DNA from: Sphingobium soli
Lineage (GTDB): Bacteria; Pseudomonadota; Alphaproteobacteria; Sphingomonadales; Sphingomonadaceae
Direction: 5' to 3'
NCBI RefSeq assembly: GCF_020782245.1
Contig: NZ_JAJGNP010000002.1
Location: forward strand, 310,001-374,000
Length of the DNA: 64,000 bases
Position numbers and translations under genes: made by a program. The notes under the pieces were generated by a model that ran no database searches, was not told the origin of the DNA, and saw nothing but the letters and a program-made list of their open reading frames with translations. Each line of letters begins with the position of its first letter. The stretch's first letter is position 1. Of the stretch, positions 42,784 to 52,402 are shown one piece after another.

Positions 42784-43521
42784 ATGGCCAACTGGTCCGA
42801 CCCCCGATCCGGCGTTGCGGGTTTTGGCAACGCCACTGCCGCACGCGGCGAGGCGTTCGACGCCGGGCTGCGCCGCTATATGCTCTCGGTCTATAATTAT
42901 ATGGCGAGCGGCGTGTTGCTGACCGGCATCGTCGCTCTGCTGTTCGCGTCGAGCGGTCTTGCCTATCAGGTACTCGCCGGGCCGGGCATCCTCAAATATA
43001 TCATCATGTTTGCCCCGCTGGCCTTCGTGATGGTGCTGAGCTTCGGCATCAACCGGCTCTCGACGGCGACGGCCCAGGCGCTTTACTGGGTCTATGCCGC
43101 CGTGATGGGCCTGTCGCTCTCGTCAATCTTCCTGGTCTATACCGGAACGTCGATCGCACAGACCTTCTTCGCGACCGCTGCCGCATTTGCGGGCCTCAGC
43201 CTGTGGGGCTATACGACCAAGAAGGACTTGTCGGGTTTCGGCACGTTCCTGATCATGGGCGTTGTCGGCCTTCTGGTCGCTAGCCTCATCAACCTGTTCC
43301 TGCGCTCCAGCGCGATGGATCTGGTGATCAGCTTCCTGGGCGTGCTGCTGTTCGCGGGCCTCACTGCCTATGACACGCAGAAGATCAAGAGCATCTACGC
43401 GCATGTCGCCGGCACCGACATGATGGGCAAGTCGGTCATCATGGGGGCGCTGAACCTCTATCTTGACTTCATCAACATGTTCCTGTTCCTGCTGCGCTTC
43501 ATGGGCGGCAGCCGCGACTGA
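42784..43521 (+). CDS. Bax inhibitor-1/YccA family membrane protein
   Basis: 245 residues from MANWSDPRSGVAGFG; an ATG at 42775 touches the AAAGGAG and is too close to it. Seven membrane segments. Typical features are LRRYMLSVYNYMASGVLLTG near the start and AGLTAYDTQKIKSIYAHVAG with GALNLYLDFINMFLFLLRFM at the end. The family forms pH-sensitive calcium-leak channels and is linked to stress tolerance. A strong bidirectional terminator follows. Confidence 0.95.
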   Translation: MANWSDPRSGVAGFGNATAARGEAFDAGLRRYMLSVYNYMASGVLLTGIVALLFASSGLAYQVLAGPGILKYIIMFAPLAFVMVLSFGINRLSTATAQALYWVYAAVMGLSLSSIFLVYTGTSIAQTFFATAAAFAGLSLWGYTTKKDLSGFGTFLIMGVVGLLVASLINLFLRSSAMDLVISFLGVLLFAGLTAYDTQKIKSIYAHVAGTDMMGKSVIMGALNLYLDFINMFLFLLRFMGGSRD

Positions 43522-43543
43522 TCGCACATTTCAATCAAACAGG

Positions 43544-43577
43544 AAGGCCCGGCGGGACGATCCCGCCGGGCCTTTTT
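43544..43577. terminator. Bidirectional intrinsic terminator
   Basis: AAGGCCCGGCGGGA (43544-43557), loop CGA, TCCCGCCGGGCCTT (43561-43574), then TTTC. It serves the Bax-inhibitor gene and, on the other strand, lies 22 bp beyond the GST stop. Confidence 0.92.
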
Positions 43578-43599
43578 CGTTGTGGGACGACAGGGGGTA

Positions 43600-44232
43600 T
43601 CACCCTTCCTTCTGCATCTCCGCGATCAGGGCGTTGTCGATTTCCTTCTGCCGCTGATAGGCGGGGCGTTCCCGCAACCGGCTGGCATAGGCTTCGAATG
43701 CAGGGCGGGACGGGATCGACTCGAAGGCGAGGCCCCAGTCCACTTGCGCCCCCACATAGACGTCGGCAGCGGTGAATTGCTCGCCGCAAATCCATGCATC
43801 ACCCGACACCGCCATTTCCAATGCGTCGATCGCGCCGTCGAAGCTGCCATATCCTGCCATCTTCTCTCGTCCTTCCGGCACGACGAAGCCCAGGGCCTTG
43901 TTCGTGACAGCGGCCTCGACCGGCCCGGCGGCAAAGAAGAGCCAGCGATAATAGGCGTCGCGCGCGTCCAGCGGCGGCGCAAGGCCGGCGTCGGGGAAGG
44001 CGTCAGCCAGATAGGCGCAAATGGCCGCACATTCCGTGACGACCCGCCCGCCATGCACAATCGCGGGAACCTTGCCCATCGGATTGATCGCGCGATAATC
44101 GGCGGCCTTCATGCTGCCGTCGTCGTAACCGAGGAGGATGGTGTTATAGGCTTCGCCAACCTCCTCCAGCATCCAGCGGGCGATCTGCCCACGCGACATG
44201 GGATTGGTGTAGAGCGTAAGGTCCAGGGCCAT
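43600..44232 (-). CDS. Glutathione S-transferase
   Basis: 210 residues from MALDLTLYTNPMSRGQIARW; a 20-codon extension to 44292 is rejected, and GGGAGC precedes this ATG. The thioredoxin-like domain contains NPMGKVPAIVHGGRVVTECA with the conserved cis-Pro and the glutathione-binding Glu. The helical domain holds GDAWICGEQFTAADVYVGAQ. It would conjugate or reduce substrates with glutathione; substrate unknown. Single-gene unit. Confidence 0.92.
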   Translation of the reverse strand: MALDLTLYTNPMSRGQIARWMLEEVGEAYNTILLGYDDGSMKAADYRAINPMGKVPAIVHGGRVVTECAAICAYLADAFPDAGLAPPLDARDAYYRWLFFAAGPVEAAVTNKALGFVVPEGREKMAGYGSFDGAIDALEMAVSGDAWICGEQFTAADVYVGAQVDWGLAFESIPSRPAFEAYASRLRERPAYQRQKEIDNALIAEMQKEG

Positions 44233-44356
44233 TGCGATGCTCCCGTGATTCATGAGGGCGGCAGAATGGCGCAACCGGATGGTCGGCGCCATCTGTTTGC
44301 GCCAGCATCATCGCCGCATCGGGCGGCAGGAGCGAAGGAGGGGCTTAAACGGGCGC

Positions 44357-44383
44357 AAAAAAAGCCCCGGATCGCTCCGGGGC
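44357..44383 (-). terminator. Intrinsic terminator of rpoH
   Basis: GCCCCGGA (44364-44371), loop TCGC, TCCGGGGC (44376-44383). On the minus strand the stem is followed by seven T. Confidence 0.9.
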
Positions 44384-44407
44384 CTTTCTGGTAAGATCTT
44401 GGTTCGA

Positions 44408-45319
44408 TCAGGCCGTCGCCAACCGCGCCAGCTTGTCCAGCCGCCCGCCGGCGATCCGCATCATCGCCTTTTGCAGCTTTTCGAACGCCCGCACCTCGAT
44501 CTGGCGGACGCGTTCCCGACTGACCCCATAGACCTGGCTCAATTCCTCCAGCGTCTTGGGTTCTTCGGCCAGGCGGCGTTCGGCCAGGATATGCTTTTCG
44601 CGGTCGTTGAGGTCATCCATCGCCTCCACCAGCATGTCGTGACGCTGAACCTTTTCCTGCTCGTCGGCGACACGCTCGTCCTGCAACGGATCGGTGTCGG
44701 CCAGCCAATCCTGCCACTGCCCCTCGCCATCCTCACGCATTGGCACGTTGAGCGACGTATCGCCGCCCATCGCCATGCGACGATTCATGGAGATGACATC
44801 ATCCTCGCTGACGCCAAGATCGGTAGCGATCTTCGTGACATCCTCGGGGCGCAGGTCGCCATCCTCGAACGCTTCGATATTGTTCTTCATCCGGCGCAGA
44901 TTGAAGAACAGCTTCTTCTGCGCGGCGGTGGTGCCCATTTTCACCAGGCTCCAGGAGCGCAGGATGAATTCCTGGATCGACGCACGAATCCACCACATGG
45001 CGTAGGTCGCCAGGCGGAAGCCACGGTCTGCCTCGAACTTTTTCACACCCTGCATCAGGCCGATATTGCCTTCGCTGATCAGCTCGCTGACCGGCAGGCC
45101 ATAGCCACGATAGCCCATGGCGATCTTGGCCACCAGCCGCAGGTGCGAGGTTACAAGCTGCGCAGCAGCCTCAGGATCCTGATGTTCCTGATAGCGCTTT
45201 GCGAGCATATATTCCTGCTCGGGCGTCAACAGCGGAAATTTGCGAATTTCCGATAGATAGCGGTTGAGGCTGGCTTCACCGCCCAGCGCCGGAACCGCGG
45301 GGACATTGCTCTTGGCCAT
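44408..45319 (-). CDS. rpoH: Heat-shock sigma factor RpoH (sigma-32)
   Basis: 303 residues from MAKSNVPAVPALGGEASLNR; GGGAAAGGTGA precedes this ATG, and the start 21 bp upstream is rejected. Region 2: HLRLVAKIAMGYRGYGLPVS and FRLATYAMWWIRASIQEFIL. The RpoH box QKKLFFNLRR identifies sigma-32. Region 4: YGVSRERVRQIEVRAFEKLQ. It directs transcription of heat-shock genes, plausibly including groESL at the start of this window. It has its own terminator. Confidence 0.97.
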   Translation of the reverse strand: MAKSNVPAVPALGGEASLNRYLSEIRKFPLLTPEQEYMLAKRYQEHQDPEAAAQLVTSHLRLVAKIAMGYRGYGLPVSELISEGNIGLMQGVKKFEADRGFRLATYAMWWIRASIQEFILRSWSLVKMGTTAAQKKLFFNLRRMKNNIEAFEDGDLRPEDVTKIATDLGVSEDDVISMNRRMAMGGDTSLNVPMREDGEGQWQDWLADTDPLQDERVADEQEKVQRHDMLVEAMDDLNDREKHILAERRLAEEPKTLEELSQVYGVSRERVRQIEVRAFEKLQKAMMRIAGGRLDKLARLATA

Positions 45320-45394
45320 GTCGTCACCTTTCCCTTTCATGCGCGGCGGGACCCAGAAGAGGCGTCACAGGCGCCGTCGCAAACTTGTCGAAAC

Positions 45395-46348
45395 CTATAC
45401 GTGAAGCGCGCTTAACAGTTCCTGCATATCGGCAGGAAGTGCACTTTCGAACATAAGCGGTTCGTCCGTTACCGGATGTATGAACCCCAACATTCTGGCG
45501 TGCAATGCCTGCCTTCTGAAACCCAGCGTTTCCAGTATTGATTTGAAACCTTTTCTTTCTCTACCGTAAACCGGGTCGCCAATCAAGGGGTGCCCGATAT
45601 GCGCCATATGGACGCGGACCTGATGGGTGCGGCCGGTTTCGAGCCGGCATTCCACCAGCGCCGCGCCACGCAGCCTGTCCAGCGTGCGATAATGAGTCAC
45701 GGCATGTTTGCCGCGTCCTTCCCGATGAACCGCCATCTTCTTTCGATCAGCGTCCGACCGGCCGATCCAGCTATCGACGGTGCCGGCCGTTGGAACGGGG
45801 ATGCCATAGGTGATCGCCGCATAGGCCCGTTCGATGCTGTGATCCTTGAACTGGCGCGCCAGCCCTTCATGCGCCCTGTCCGTCTTGGCGACGACCAGCA
45901 GGCCCGACGTATCCTTGTCGATGCGATGGACGATCCCCGGCCGCGCGACGCCGCCAATGCCCGACAATTGCCCCGCGCAATGATGCAGCAGCGCATTGAC
46001 CAATGTGCCGTCCAGATTGCCAGCGGCGGGATGGACGACCAGGCCCGCGGGTTTGTCGACCACCAGCAGGTCGGCGTCCTCATGCACGATGGTCAGCGGA
46101 ATATTCTGCGCCACCGTGTCGAGTGGCACGGGCGGGGGTAGGGTGATGGTGAAGCGCTGGCCCTCAGCCACCTTCATCGACCCACTGATCTTGCCGACCG
46201 GCGCCGAATGCACCTGGCCATCGCCAATCAGCGTTTTCAGCCGCTCGCGCGACAGGTCGGGCAACAGGTCCGCCAGGGCGCGATCCAGCCGCAGTCCATG
46301 CTGCGCCGGGCCGATTGTCGCTTCGATGATGGAATCCCCCAGGACCAT
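45395..46348 (-). CDS. rluD: 23S rRNA pseudouridine synthase RluD (RluA family)
   Basis: 317 residues. The N-terminal S4-like domain is LRLDRALADLLPDLSRERLK. The catalytic motif HRIDKDTSGLLVVAKT holds the nucleophilic Asp, with RLETGRTHQVRVHMAHIGHP and ALHARMLGFIHP later. RluD-type enzymes modify helix 69 of 23S rRNA. Divergent from the JAMM gene, 17 bp apart. RluD rather than RluC is a judgement from length and the S4 domain. Confidence 0.93.
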   Translation of the reverse strand: MVLGDSIIEATIGPAQHGLRLDRALADLLPDLSRERLKTLIGDGQVHSAPVGKISGSMKVAEGQRFTITLPPPVPLDTVAQNIPLTIVHEDADLLVVDKPAGLVVHPAAGNLDGTLVNALLHHCAGQLSGIGGVARPGIVHRIDKDTSGLLVVAKTDRAHEGLARQFKDHSIERAYAAITYGIPVPTAGTVDSWIGRSDADRKKMAVHREGRGKHAVTHYRTLDRLRGAALVECRLETGRTHQVRVHMAHIGHPLIGDPVYGRERKGFKSILETLGFRRQALHARMLGFIHPVTDEPLMFESALPADMQELLSALHV

Positions 46349-46365
46349 TGGCTAGGGAGATAGGC

Positions 46366-46767
46366 ATGAAGGTCGAGATAGCAAGAGGCGTGCTGGCGCA
46401 AATCAGGGCCTTGTGCGCGGCCGATCACAACGAGGTGTGCGGAATGCTGCTAGGCGCTGCGGGCCGCATCGATGCGATCCGCCCGGCCGCCAATGTCGCG
46501 ACCGATCCGTCCCGGCATTTTGAACTGGACCCGGCCGTGCTGATCGCCGCCCATCGCGCCGCGCGGGACGCAGGTCCGGCCGTCATCGGCCATTATCACT
46601 CACACCCATCCGGGGTGGCTGTCCCATCGGCGACCGATGCCGCGTGCGCTGCGCCCGATGGCACGCTCTGGCTGATCGTCGCGGGTGACGTGGCGCGGTT
46701 GTGGATCGCCGGGCCGGGCGAGGGGGGCGCGGTGCGATTTGCCGAGGCGAAGCTCGACATGAGGTGA
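46366..46767 (+). CDS. JAMM/MPN+ metalloprotease-domain protein
   Basis: 133 residues from MKVEIARGVLAQIRALC; AGGGAGA precedes it. The JAMM zinc motif is complete: Glu in NEVCGMLLG, then HYHSHPSGVAVPSATD (HxHPxG...SxxD). Prokaryotic JAMM proteins of this size are isopeptidase-like (RadC/Mov34-type); some remove ubiquitin-like or sulfur-carrier tags. Target unknown. It lies just before chpT on the same strand. Confidence 0.88.
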   Translation: MKVEIARGVLAQIRALCAADHNEVCGMLLGAAGRIDAIRPAANVATDPSRHFELDPAVLIAAHRAARDAGPAVIGHYHSHPSGVAVPSATDAACAAPDGTLWLIVAGDVARLWIAGPGEGGAVRFAEAKLDMR

Positions 46768-46858
46768 CGGAAAGGCGGTGAGTCGGGGTTGCATCGGGGG
46801 GCGGGGCGGCGCATTAGCCGAACATTCCCATCTTCCAGCATTGGCGATCCGCATCCGC

Positions 46859-47506
46859 ATGACCAACCCGACCGACAGCATCGAATTTGCCAGCCTTCTC
46901 TGTTCGCGGTTGTGCCACGACCTGCTGAGCCCGGTCGGCGCGCTCAACAACGGGCTGGAACTGATGGCGGACGAAACCGATCCGGCGATGCGCGAGCGCT
47001 GCCTGGATCTGTTGGGGGACAGCGCGCGGACATCGGCGAACAAGCTGAAATTCTTCCGCCTGGCCTTTGGATCGGCCGGCGGCTTTGGCGAGGCGGTTCC
47101 GCCGCATGAGGCCAAGGTCGCGATCGAGGGCATGTTTGCCGGGGCTGGCCGGGTCAAGGTCGGCTGGATGGTCGATGAACAGATGCTCGGCAAGCTGGCG
47201 GCCAAGATCCTCCTCAACCTGGCGTTGATCGCGGGCGACGCGCTGGTGCGCGGTGGGCAGCTCGACATCGGCGCGGAAACGCGGCCCGGCGTCACCGAAA
47301 TCGTCGTGCGTGCCGAAGGGCCAAAGCTGGTGCTTGACCCCGACCTGCGCGCCGCATTGGCCGGCACGCTGCCGATCGAAGGGCTTGCGTCCCGCACCGC
47401 CGCCGCCTGGATGGTGCGCCAGCTGGTGATGGAAGCTGGCGGCCAGATCGTGCTTTCGCCCGCCGGCGAGCCGACCCTGCTGTTCGGGGCGGTGATACCG
47501 GGCTAA
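46859..47506 (+). CDS. chpT: Histidine phosphotransferase ChpT
   Basis: 215 residues from [18 protein letters not shown]. The phospho-accepting His is in [20 protein letters not shown], a degenerate DHp-like helix. The rest resembles an inactive HATPase domain ([40 protein letters not shown]). In Caulobacter, ChpT passes phosphate from CckA to CtrA and CpdR to control the cell cycle. Its stop overlaps the convergent NMO gene by 4 nt. No strong ribosome site is visible. Confidence 0.9.
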   Translation: MTNPTDSIEFASLLCSRLCHDLLSPVGALNNGLELMADETDPAMRERCLDLLGDSARTSANKLKFFRLAFGSAGGFGEAVPPHEAKVAIEGMFAGAGRVKVGWMVDEQMLGKLAAKILLNLALIAGDALVRGGQLDIGAETRPGVTEIVVRAEGPKLVLDPDLRAALAGTLPIEGLASRTAAAWMVRQLVMEAGGQIVLSPAGEPTLLFGAVIPG

Positions 47507-48552
47507 GCTGCGTCCATTTCCGCCGCGATCGTCGCTATCAGCTCTGCGACCGGCATGGATCGCGCCAATGGCGCCCCCTGTCCCGCCCATTGCGCGCCAA
47601 AGCCGGTTTCGCCATGGGCCTTGGCCGCCTGGTGCAGCGCCTTGCCCGCATCATAGGCGATCGGATAGTCGGGCGGCGCGTTCGCCACCCCTTCGCCCCA
47701 ATCGACAAAGGCGTTGCGCAAGCAGCGCGCCGGGCGACCGGAAACGGCGCTGGTCATGACCGTGTCATAGGCGGCCTTGCTAAAGAGCGCCGCACGATAG
47801 GCAGCGTCGGCCTGGCTTTCGGGACAGGCTATGAAGGCCGTGCCCATCTGCGCCGCTGCTGCGCCCAGGTCCAGCGCCGCTCGGACGCCGCGCCCGTCCA
47901 TGATCCCCCCCGCCGCGATGACCGGAAGGCCGGACCGCGCGACCAGCAATCGGGTCAGCGCCAGCGTGCCCAATCGCCCATCAGGCAGCGTGGGGTCGAA
48001 CATGCCGCGATGCCCGCCGGCCTCATAGCCTTGCGCCACGAGCAGGTCGATGCCGGCGCGTCTCGCCGCCTGTGCCTCGGCTACATTCGTGACGCTGGCG
48101 GCAAGGAGGCACCCGGCCGACTTCAGCCGGGCAATGCGTCGGTCGTCAGGCAGGCCGAAATGAAAGCTGACGACCGCCGGCCGGGCCTCGACCAGCATGG
48201 CCAGCATCGCGTCATCCTCCGCGAAGCTGCGATAGATTTCGCGAAGCGGCGAGGGCGGCTTGGCATCGAAGCGGGCGAATAACGGCGCCATGGCTGCGAT
48301 CCATTGCGCCTCAACATCGGGGCGCGGCTTTGCCGGCTGGTGGGCGAACAGGTTGACGTTGAAGGGGCGATCGGTGCGCGCGGCGACAGCGGCGATCATC
48401 GCCCGAGCCTGGTCTGCGTCGACCGCGCCCACCGCAATCGAGCCCAATGCGCCGGCGTTGCTGACCGCGGCGGCCATTTCGGGCGAGGAGACGCCCGCCA
48501 TCGGCGCTTGGATGACGGGGACGGCGAGGCCGAGCGGTGCGAGCGGGTTCAT
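47503..48552 (-). CDS. Nitronate monooxygenase (NMO/2-nitropropane dioxygenase family)
   Basis: 349 residues from [20 protein letters not shown]; a 29-codon extension is rejected. FMN-binding TIM barrel: [34 protein letters not shown] with the catalytic His, and [37 protein letters not shown]. The family oxidises alkyl nitronates such as propionate-3-nitronate. It is a single gene, convergent with chpT. Confidence 0.93.
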   Translation of the reverse strand: MNPLAPLGLAVPVIQAPMAGVSSPEMAAAVSNAGALGSIAVGAVDADQARAMIAAVAARTDRPFNVNLFAHQPAKPRPDVEAQWIAAMAPLFARFDAKPPSPLREIYRSFAEDDAMLAMLVEARPAVVSFHFGLPDDRRIARLKSAGCLLAASVTNVAEAQAARRAGIDLLVAQGYEAGGHRGMFDPTLPDGRLGTLALTRLLVARSGLPVIAAGGIMDGRGVRAALDLGAAAAQMGTAFIACPESQADAAYRAALFSKAAYDTVMTSAVSGRPARCLRNAFVDWGEGVANAPPDYPIAYDAGKALHQAAKAHGETGFGAQWAGQGAPLARSMPVAELIATIAAEMDAA

Positions 48553-48599
48553 CGCGCCGATGTGAGACGGCCGCCCCGGTTGGACAACCACCCGATCGC

Positions 48600-48631
48600 A
48601 AAAAAGCCCGACCGCTCGCGCGGCCGGGCTT
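48600..48631 (-). terminator. Intrinsic terminator of glnA
   Basis: AAGCCCG...CGGGCTT stem (48604-48631) with inner CCGC/GCGG pairing and loop. On the minus strand it runs into a T tract (48600-48605). Confidence 0.88.
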
Positions 48632-48652
48632 CTCTTCACAACGCCTGAAGGA

Positions 48653-50065
48653 TCAGGCGCTGTAATACATATCGAATTCGACCGGCGAGGGCGCCATTTC
48701 CCAGCGATAGACTTCGGGCCATTTCAGTTCGATATAGGCTTCGATCTGATCCTTGGTGAAGACGTCGCCCTTGAGCAGGAATTCGTAATCGGCTTCCAGG
48801 CTGGTCAGCGCCTCGCGCAGCGATGCGCAGACGGTTGGCACTTGGCTCAGCTCTTCCGGCGGCAGGTCATAGAGATTCTTGTCCATCGCGGCGCCCGGAT
48901 GGATTTTGTTCTCAATGCCGTCGAGGCCCGCCATCAGCAGCGCGGCGTAGCACAGATACGGGTTCGCCATCGCGTCGGGGAAGCGGAACTCCACCCGCTT
49001 CGCCTTGGCCCCCGCGCCATAGGGAATGCGGCAGGAGGCCGAACGGTTGCGCGCCGAATAGGCGAGCAGCACCGGCGCTTCAAAGCCCGGCACCAGCCGC
49101 TTGTAGCTGTTGGTGGTCGGGTTGGTGAAAGCATTGAGCGCCTTGGCATGCTTGATGACACCGCCGATGAAATAGAGGCAGGTTTCGCTGAGGCCCGCAT
49201 AGCCGTCGCCCGCGAACAGCGGCTTGCCGCCTTCCCAGATCGACATATGCGTGTGCATGCCGCTGCCATTGTCCTGCGCGATCGGCTTGGGCATGAAGGT
49301 CGCGGTCTTGCCATAGGCCTGCGCCACCATCTGCACGACGTACTTGTAGATCTGCATGCGGTCGGCGGTCTGGACCAGCGTACCGAACGTCAGGCCCAGT
49401 TCGTGCTGCGCGGCGGCGACTTCATGGTGATGCTTGTCGCAGGGCAGGCCCATTTCCAGCATGGTGCTGACCATTTCGGCGCGGATGTCGGTGCACGGAT
49501 CGACCGGCGCGACGGGGAAATAGCCGCCCTTGGCGCGCGGACGGTGGCCCAGATTGCCGCCCTCATATTCCTTGCCGGTGTTGGTCGGCAATTCGATGTC
49601 GTCGATCTTGAAATAGCTCTGCGAGTAATCATTTTCGAAACGCACATCGTCGAACATGAAGAATTCGGCTTCCGGCCCGACATAGACTGTGTCGCCGAAC
49701 CCGGCGGATTTGACGAAGGCTTCGGCGCGCTTGGCGGTCGAACGAGGATCGCGGCTGTACAACTCACCGGTGTCCGGCTCGACAATGTCGCAGAAGATGA
49801 TCAGCATGGGCGTCGCGCTGAACGGGTCGACATAGACAGCGTCCAGGTCGGGCTTGAGGATCATGTCCGATTCGTTGATCGCCTTCCAACCCTCGATCGA
49901 CGAACCGTCGAACATCAGGCCGTCGGTCAGTTCATCCTCGCCAAGCACGCTCGACACCATGGTCAGGTGCTGCCACTTGCCCTTGGGATCGGTGAAGCGG
50001 ACATCGACCCATTCGATCTCCTGTTCCTCGATCATCTTCAGGATGTCTTTTGGCGTGTTGGCCAT
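48653..50065 (-). CDS. glnA: Glutamine synthetase type I
   Basis: 470 residues. Beta-grasp N-terminus with [19 protein letters not shown]. Catalytic motifs: [36 protein letters not shown], and [20 protein letters not shown]. The adenylylation Tyr is in [13 protein letters not shown], so the enzyme is predicted to be switched off by GlnE. It assimilates ammonia into glutamine. GAAGGG precedes the ATG. It lies 87 bp after glnB in one operon, with a terminator-like hairpin between. Confidence 0.99.
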   Translation of the reverse strand: MANTPKDILKMIEEQEIEWVDVRFTDPKGKWQHLTMVSSVLGEDELTDGLMFDGSSIEGWKAINESDMILKPDLDAVYVDPFSATPMLIIFCDIVEPDTGELYSRDPRSTAKRAEAFVKSAGFGDTVYVGPEAEFFMFDDVRFENDYSQSYFKIDDIELPTNTGKEYEGGNLGHRPRAKGGYFPVAPVDPCTDIRAEMVSTMLEMGLPCDKHHHEVAAAQHELGLTFGTLVQTADRMQIYKYVVQMVAQAYGKTATFMPKPIAQDNGSGMHTHMSIWEGGKPLFAGDGYAGLSETCLYFIGGVIKHAKALNAFTNPTTNSYKRLVPGFEAPVLLAYSARNRSASCRIPYGAGAKAKRVEFRFPDAMANPYLCYAALLMAGLDGIENKIHPGAAMDKNLYDLPPEELSQVPTVCASLREALTSLEADYEFLLKGDVFTKDQIEAYIELKWPEVYRWEMAPSPVEFDMYYSA

Positions 50066-50086
50066 ATGCGCTTGCCCTTCTTTCAG

Positions 50087-50108
50087 AAAAACCCCCCCGA
50101 AGGGGTTT
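50087..50108 (-). terminator. Terminator-like hairpin between glnB and glnA
   Basis: On the minus strand: AAACCCC, TTC, a run of seven G, then TTTTT (50108 down to 50087). The stem AAACCCC/GGGGTTT overlaps the T run. It sits 22 bp before glnA and could set the glnB:glnA ratio by partial termination. Confidence 0.55.
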
Positions 50109-50152
50109 GTTGATGCCTGGCCGGCCGGCCCGCGCCGGGACCGGCCGCAATA

Positions 50153-50619
<467 letters not shown>

Positions 50620-50667
50620 ACTGGCGAATCGCTAGGACTGCTTTCGGCGATGCAGCAATCTTTGTCC

Positions 50668-50720
50668 ATATTGCCCGCATTCCGGGCAATATCCTGTCGC
50701 CCTGCCCAAATAATGGGCAG
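50668..50720. promoter_or_regulatory. Two tandem NtrC-like enhancer sites
   Basis: Site 1: ATATTGCCCG (50668-50677), N5, CGGGCAATAT (50683-50692), a perfect 10-bp inverted repeat. Site 2: CTGCCCA (50702-50708), N5, TGGGCAG (50714-50720). Both contain TGC-N11-GCA, the core NtrC pattern, and their centres are 31 bp apart (about three helical turns). They lie about 50-100 bp upstream of the sigma-54 candidate. Confidence 0.65.
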
Positions 50721-50727
50721 CGGTCCA

Positions 50728-51555
50728 TCAGCTATAGGGCGGACAGTTTAGGCCGGCCGGGCTTTGCGTGAAAATCTCGCACCCGGTATCGGTGATGCCG
50801 ATACTATGTTCGAATTGCGCGGAAAGGCTGCGGTCGCGCGTCACCGCGGTCCAGCCATCATCCAGCATGCGCACATTGGGCTTGCCGATGTTGATCATCG
50901 GTTCGATGGTGAAGAACATGCCGGGGCGCAGTTCCGGGCCGGTGCCGGGGCGGCCGATATGCACCACCTCCGGGCTGTCGTGGAACACCCGGCCCAGGCC
51001 ATGGCCGCAGAAATCACGCACCACGCCATAGCGGTGCTTTTCGGCAAAGCGCTGGATCGCATGGCCGATGTCGCCCAGATGATTGCCGGGCTTCGCCTGC
51101 TCGATCCCCAGGATCAGGCATTCATAGGTGATCTCGACCAGCCGGCGCGCCTTGATTGGTGCGTCGCCGGCAATATACATGCGGCTGGTATCGCCATGCC
51201 AGCCATCGACCTGCGGCGTGACGTCGATGTTGAGGATGTCGCCGTCCTTGATCTTTGTATCGCCCGGAATGCCGTGGCAGATGACATTGTTCAGGCTGAT
51301 GCAGCAGCTATGCGTATAGCCACGATAGCCCAGCGTCGCCGGCACGCCGCCGCCTTCCAGCGTCATGCGACGGACGATATCATCCAGTTCGCCGGTGGTG
51401 ACGCCGGGCACGACATGGGGCACCAGCGCATCGAGTATCTCGGCTGCCAGCCGCCCGGCCTTGCGCATGCCGGCAAAGCCGGATTCGTCATGCAGCTTGA
51501 TCGCGGTCGATCGGGTCACAGGCGCATCGGCCGTCATCGTCATATAGTCGGTCAT
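50728..51555 (-). CDS. map: Methionine aminopeptidase, type I
   Basis: 275 residues. Metal ligands are in DILNIDVTPQVDGWHGDTSR (two Asp), CGHGLGRVFHDSPEVVHIGR (His), FFTIEPMINIG (Glu) and AQFEHSIGITDTG (Glu). GVPATLGYRGYTHSCCISLN is also conserved. It removes the initiator Met from nascent proteins. Start ATG 51555; ATG 51543 and others nearby are possible. Its 3' end lies 7 bp from the NtrC-like sites. Confidence 0.97.
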   Translation of the reverse strand: MTDYMTMTADAPVTRSTAIKLHDESGFAGMRKAGRLAAEILDALVPHVVPGVTTGELDDIVRRMTLEGGGVPATLGYRGYTHSCCISLNNVICHGIPGDTKIKDGDILNIDVTPQVDGWHGDTSRMYIAGDAPIKARRLVEITYECLILGIEQAKPGNHLGDIGHAIQRFAEKHRYGVVRDFCGHGLGRVFHDSPEVVHIGRPGTGPELRPGMFFTIEPMINIGKPNVRMLDDGWTAVTRDRSLSAQFEHSIGITDTGCEIFTQSPAGLNCPPYS

Positions 51556-51633
51556 GGGAGGATTATAGGCGCTCGAACGCCATAATGCGAGGGGCGTCTA
51601 GGCAGGGCGCGCGGGCACGGCTATGACCGCGCC

Positions 51634-52395
51634 ATGCCTGATCCCAACCGCACCTGGACCGCCGCCCTGATCGTCATCGGCGATGAAATTTTGTCGGGGC
51701 GTACGCAGGACAGGAATGTGGCGCAGATCGCCACATGGCTCAATGTTCAGGGCATCAGGCTGGCCGAGGTGCGCGTCGTCGCCGACGATCAGCCCGCCAT
51801 TGTCGAAGCGGTCAACATCCTGCGCGCGCGCAATGACTATCTGTTCACCACCGGGGGCATCGGCCCCACGCATGACGACATCACTGTCGATGCCATCGCG
51901 GCGGCGTTGGGCGTCGGTGTCGTCATTCATCCCAAGGCGCGCGCGGTGCTCGAACTTTATTATGAAACGCGCGGTGGCCTCACCGACGCGCGGCTGCGCA
52001 TGGCGCGCGTGCCCGATGGGGCGAGCCTGATCGAAAACCGCATGTCGGGCGCGCCGGGCATCCGCCACGGCAATATCTTCATCATGGCCGGCGTGCCATC
52101 GATCACCGCCGGCATGCTCGAAGCGCTGACGGGCACGCTGGAGGGAGGCAGCCCGCTGCTGGCGACGACGATCGGCTGCTGGGTCGCCGAAAGCGAAGTC
52201 GCCGACCTGCTGGGCAAGACCGAACGGGCGCATGAGGGGTGCCAGATCGGCAGCTATCCCTTTTTCCGCGAAGGCCGGACCGGCGCGAATTTCGTGGTGC
52301 GCTCGACCGATCAGGCGCGACTGGACGCTTGCGTATCCGCCCTGAGCGACGCGCTGGAGCAGGGCGGCTGGCCGGTGCACCCCGGCGGCATATAG
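51634..52395 (+). CDS. CinA-like molybdopterin-binding (MoCF) domain protein
   Basis: 253 residues. MoCF-type fold: ALIVIGDEILSGRTQDRNVA, then YLFTTGGIGPTHDDITVDAI, then IFIMAGVPSITAGMLEALTG. It corresponds to the N-terminal part of CinA without the C-terminal nicotinamide-nucleotide amidase domain. Such short proteins (COG1058) are common in alphaproteobacteria; a role in pyridine-nucleotide repair is suspected but not shown. It converges on trmJ, 7 bp apart. Confidence 0.9.
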   Translation: MPDPNRTWTAALIVIGDEILSGRTQDRNVAQIATWLNVQGIRLAEVRVVADDQPAIVEAVNILRARNDYLFTTGGIGPTHDDITVDAIAAALGVGVVIHPKARAVLELYYETRGGLTDARLRMARVPDGASLIENRMSGAPGIRHGNIFIMAGVPSITAGMLEALTGTLEGGSPLLATTIGCWVAESEVADLLGKTERAHEGCQIGSYPFFREGRTGANFVVRSTDQARLDACVSALSDALEQGGWPVHPGGI

Positions 52396-52402
52396 GGGCG
52401 GG

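Noticed and set aside
50702..50720. Terminator of map
   Set aside because: The inverted repeat has no following T run on the minus strand, and its TGC-N11-GCA pattern matches its neighbour, so an NtrC site is more likely.
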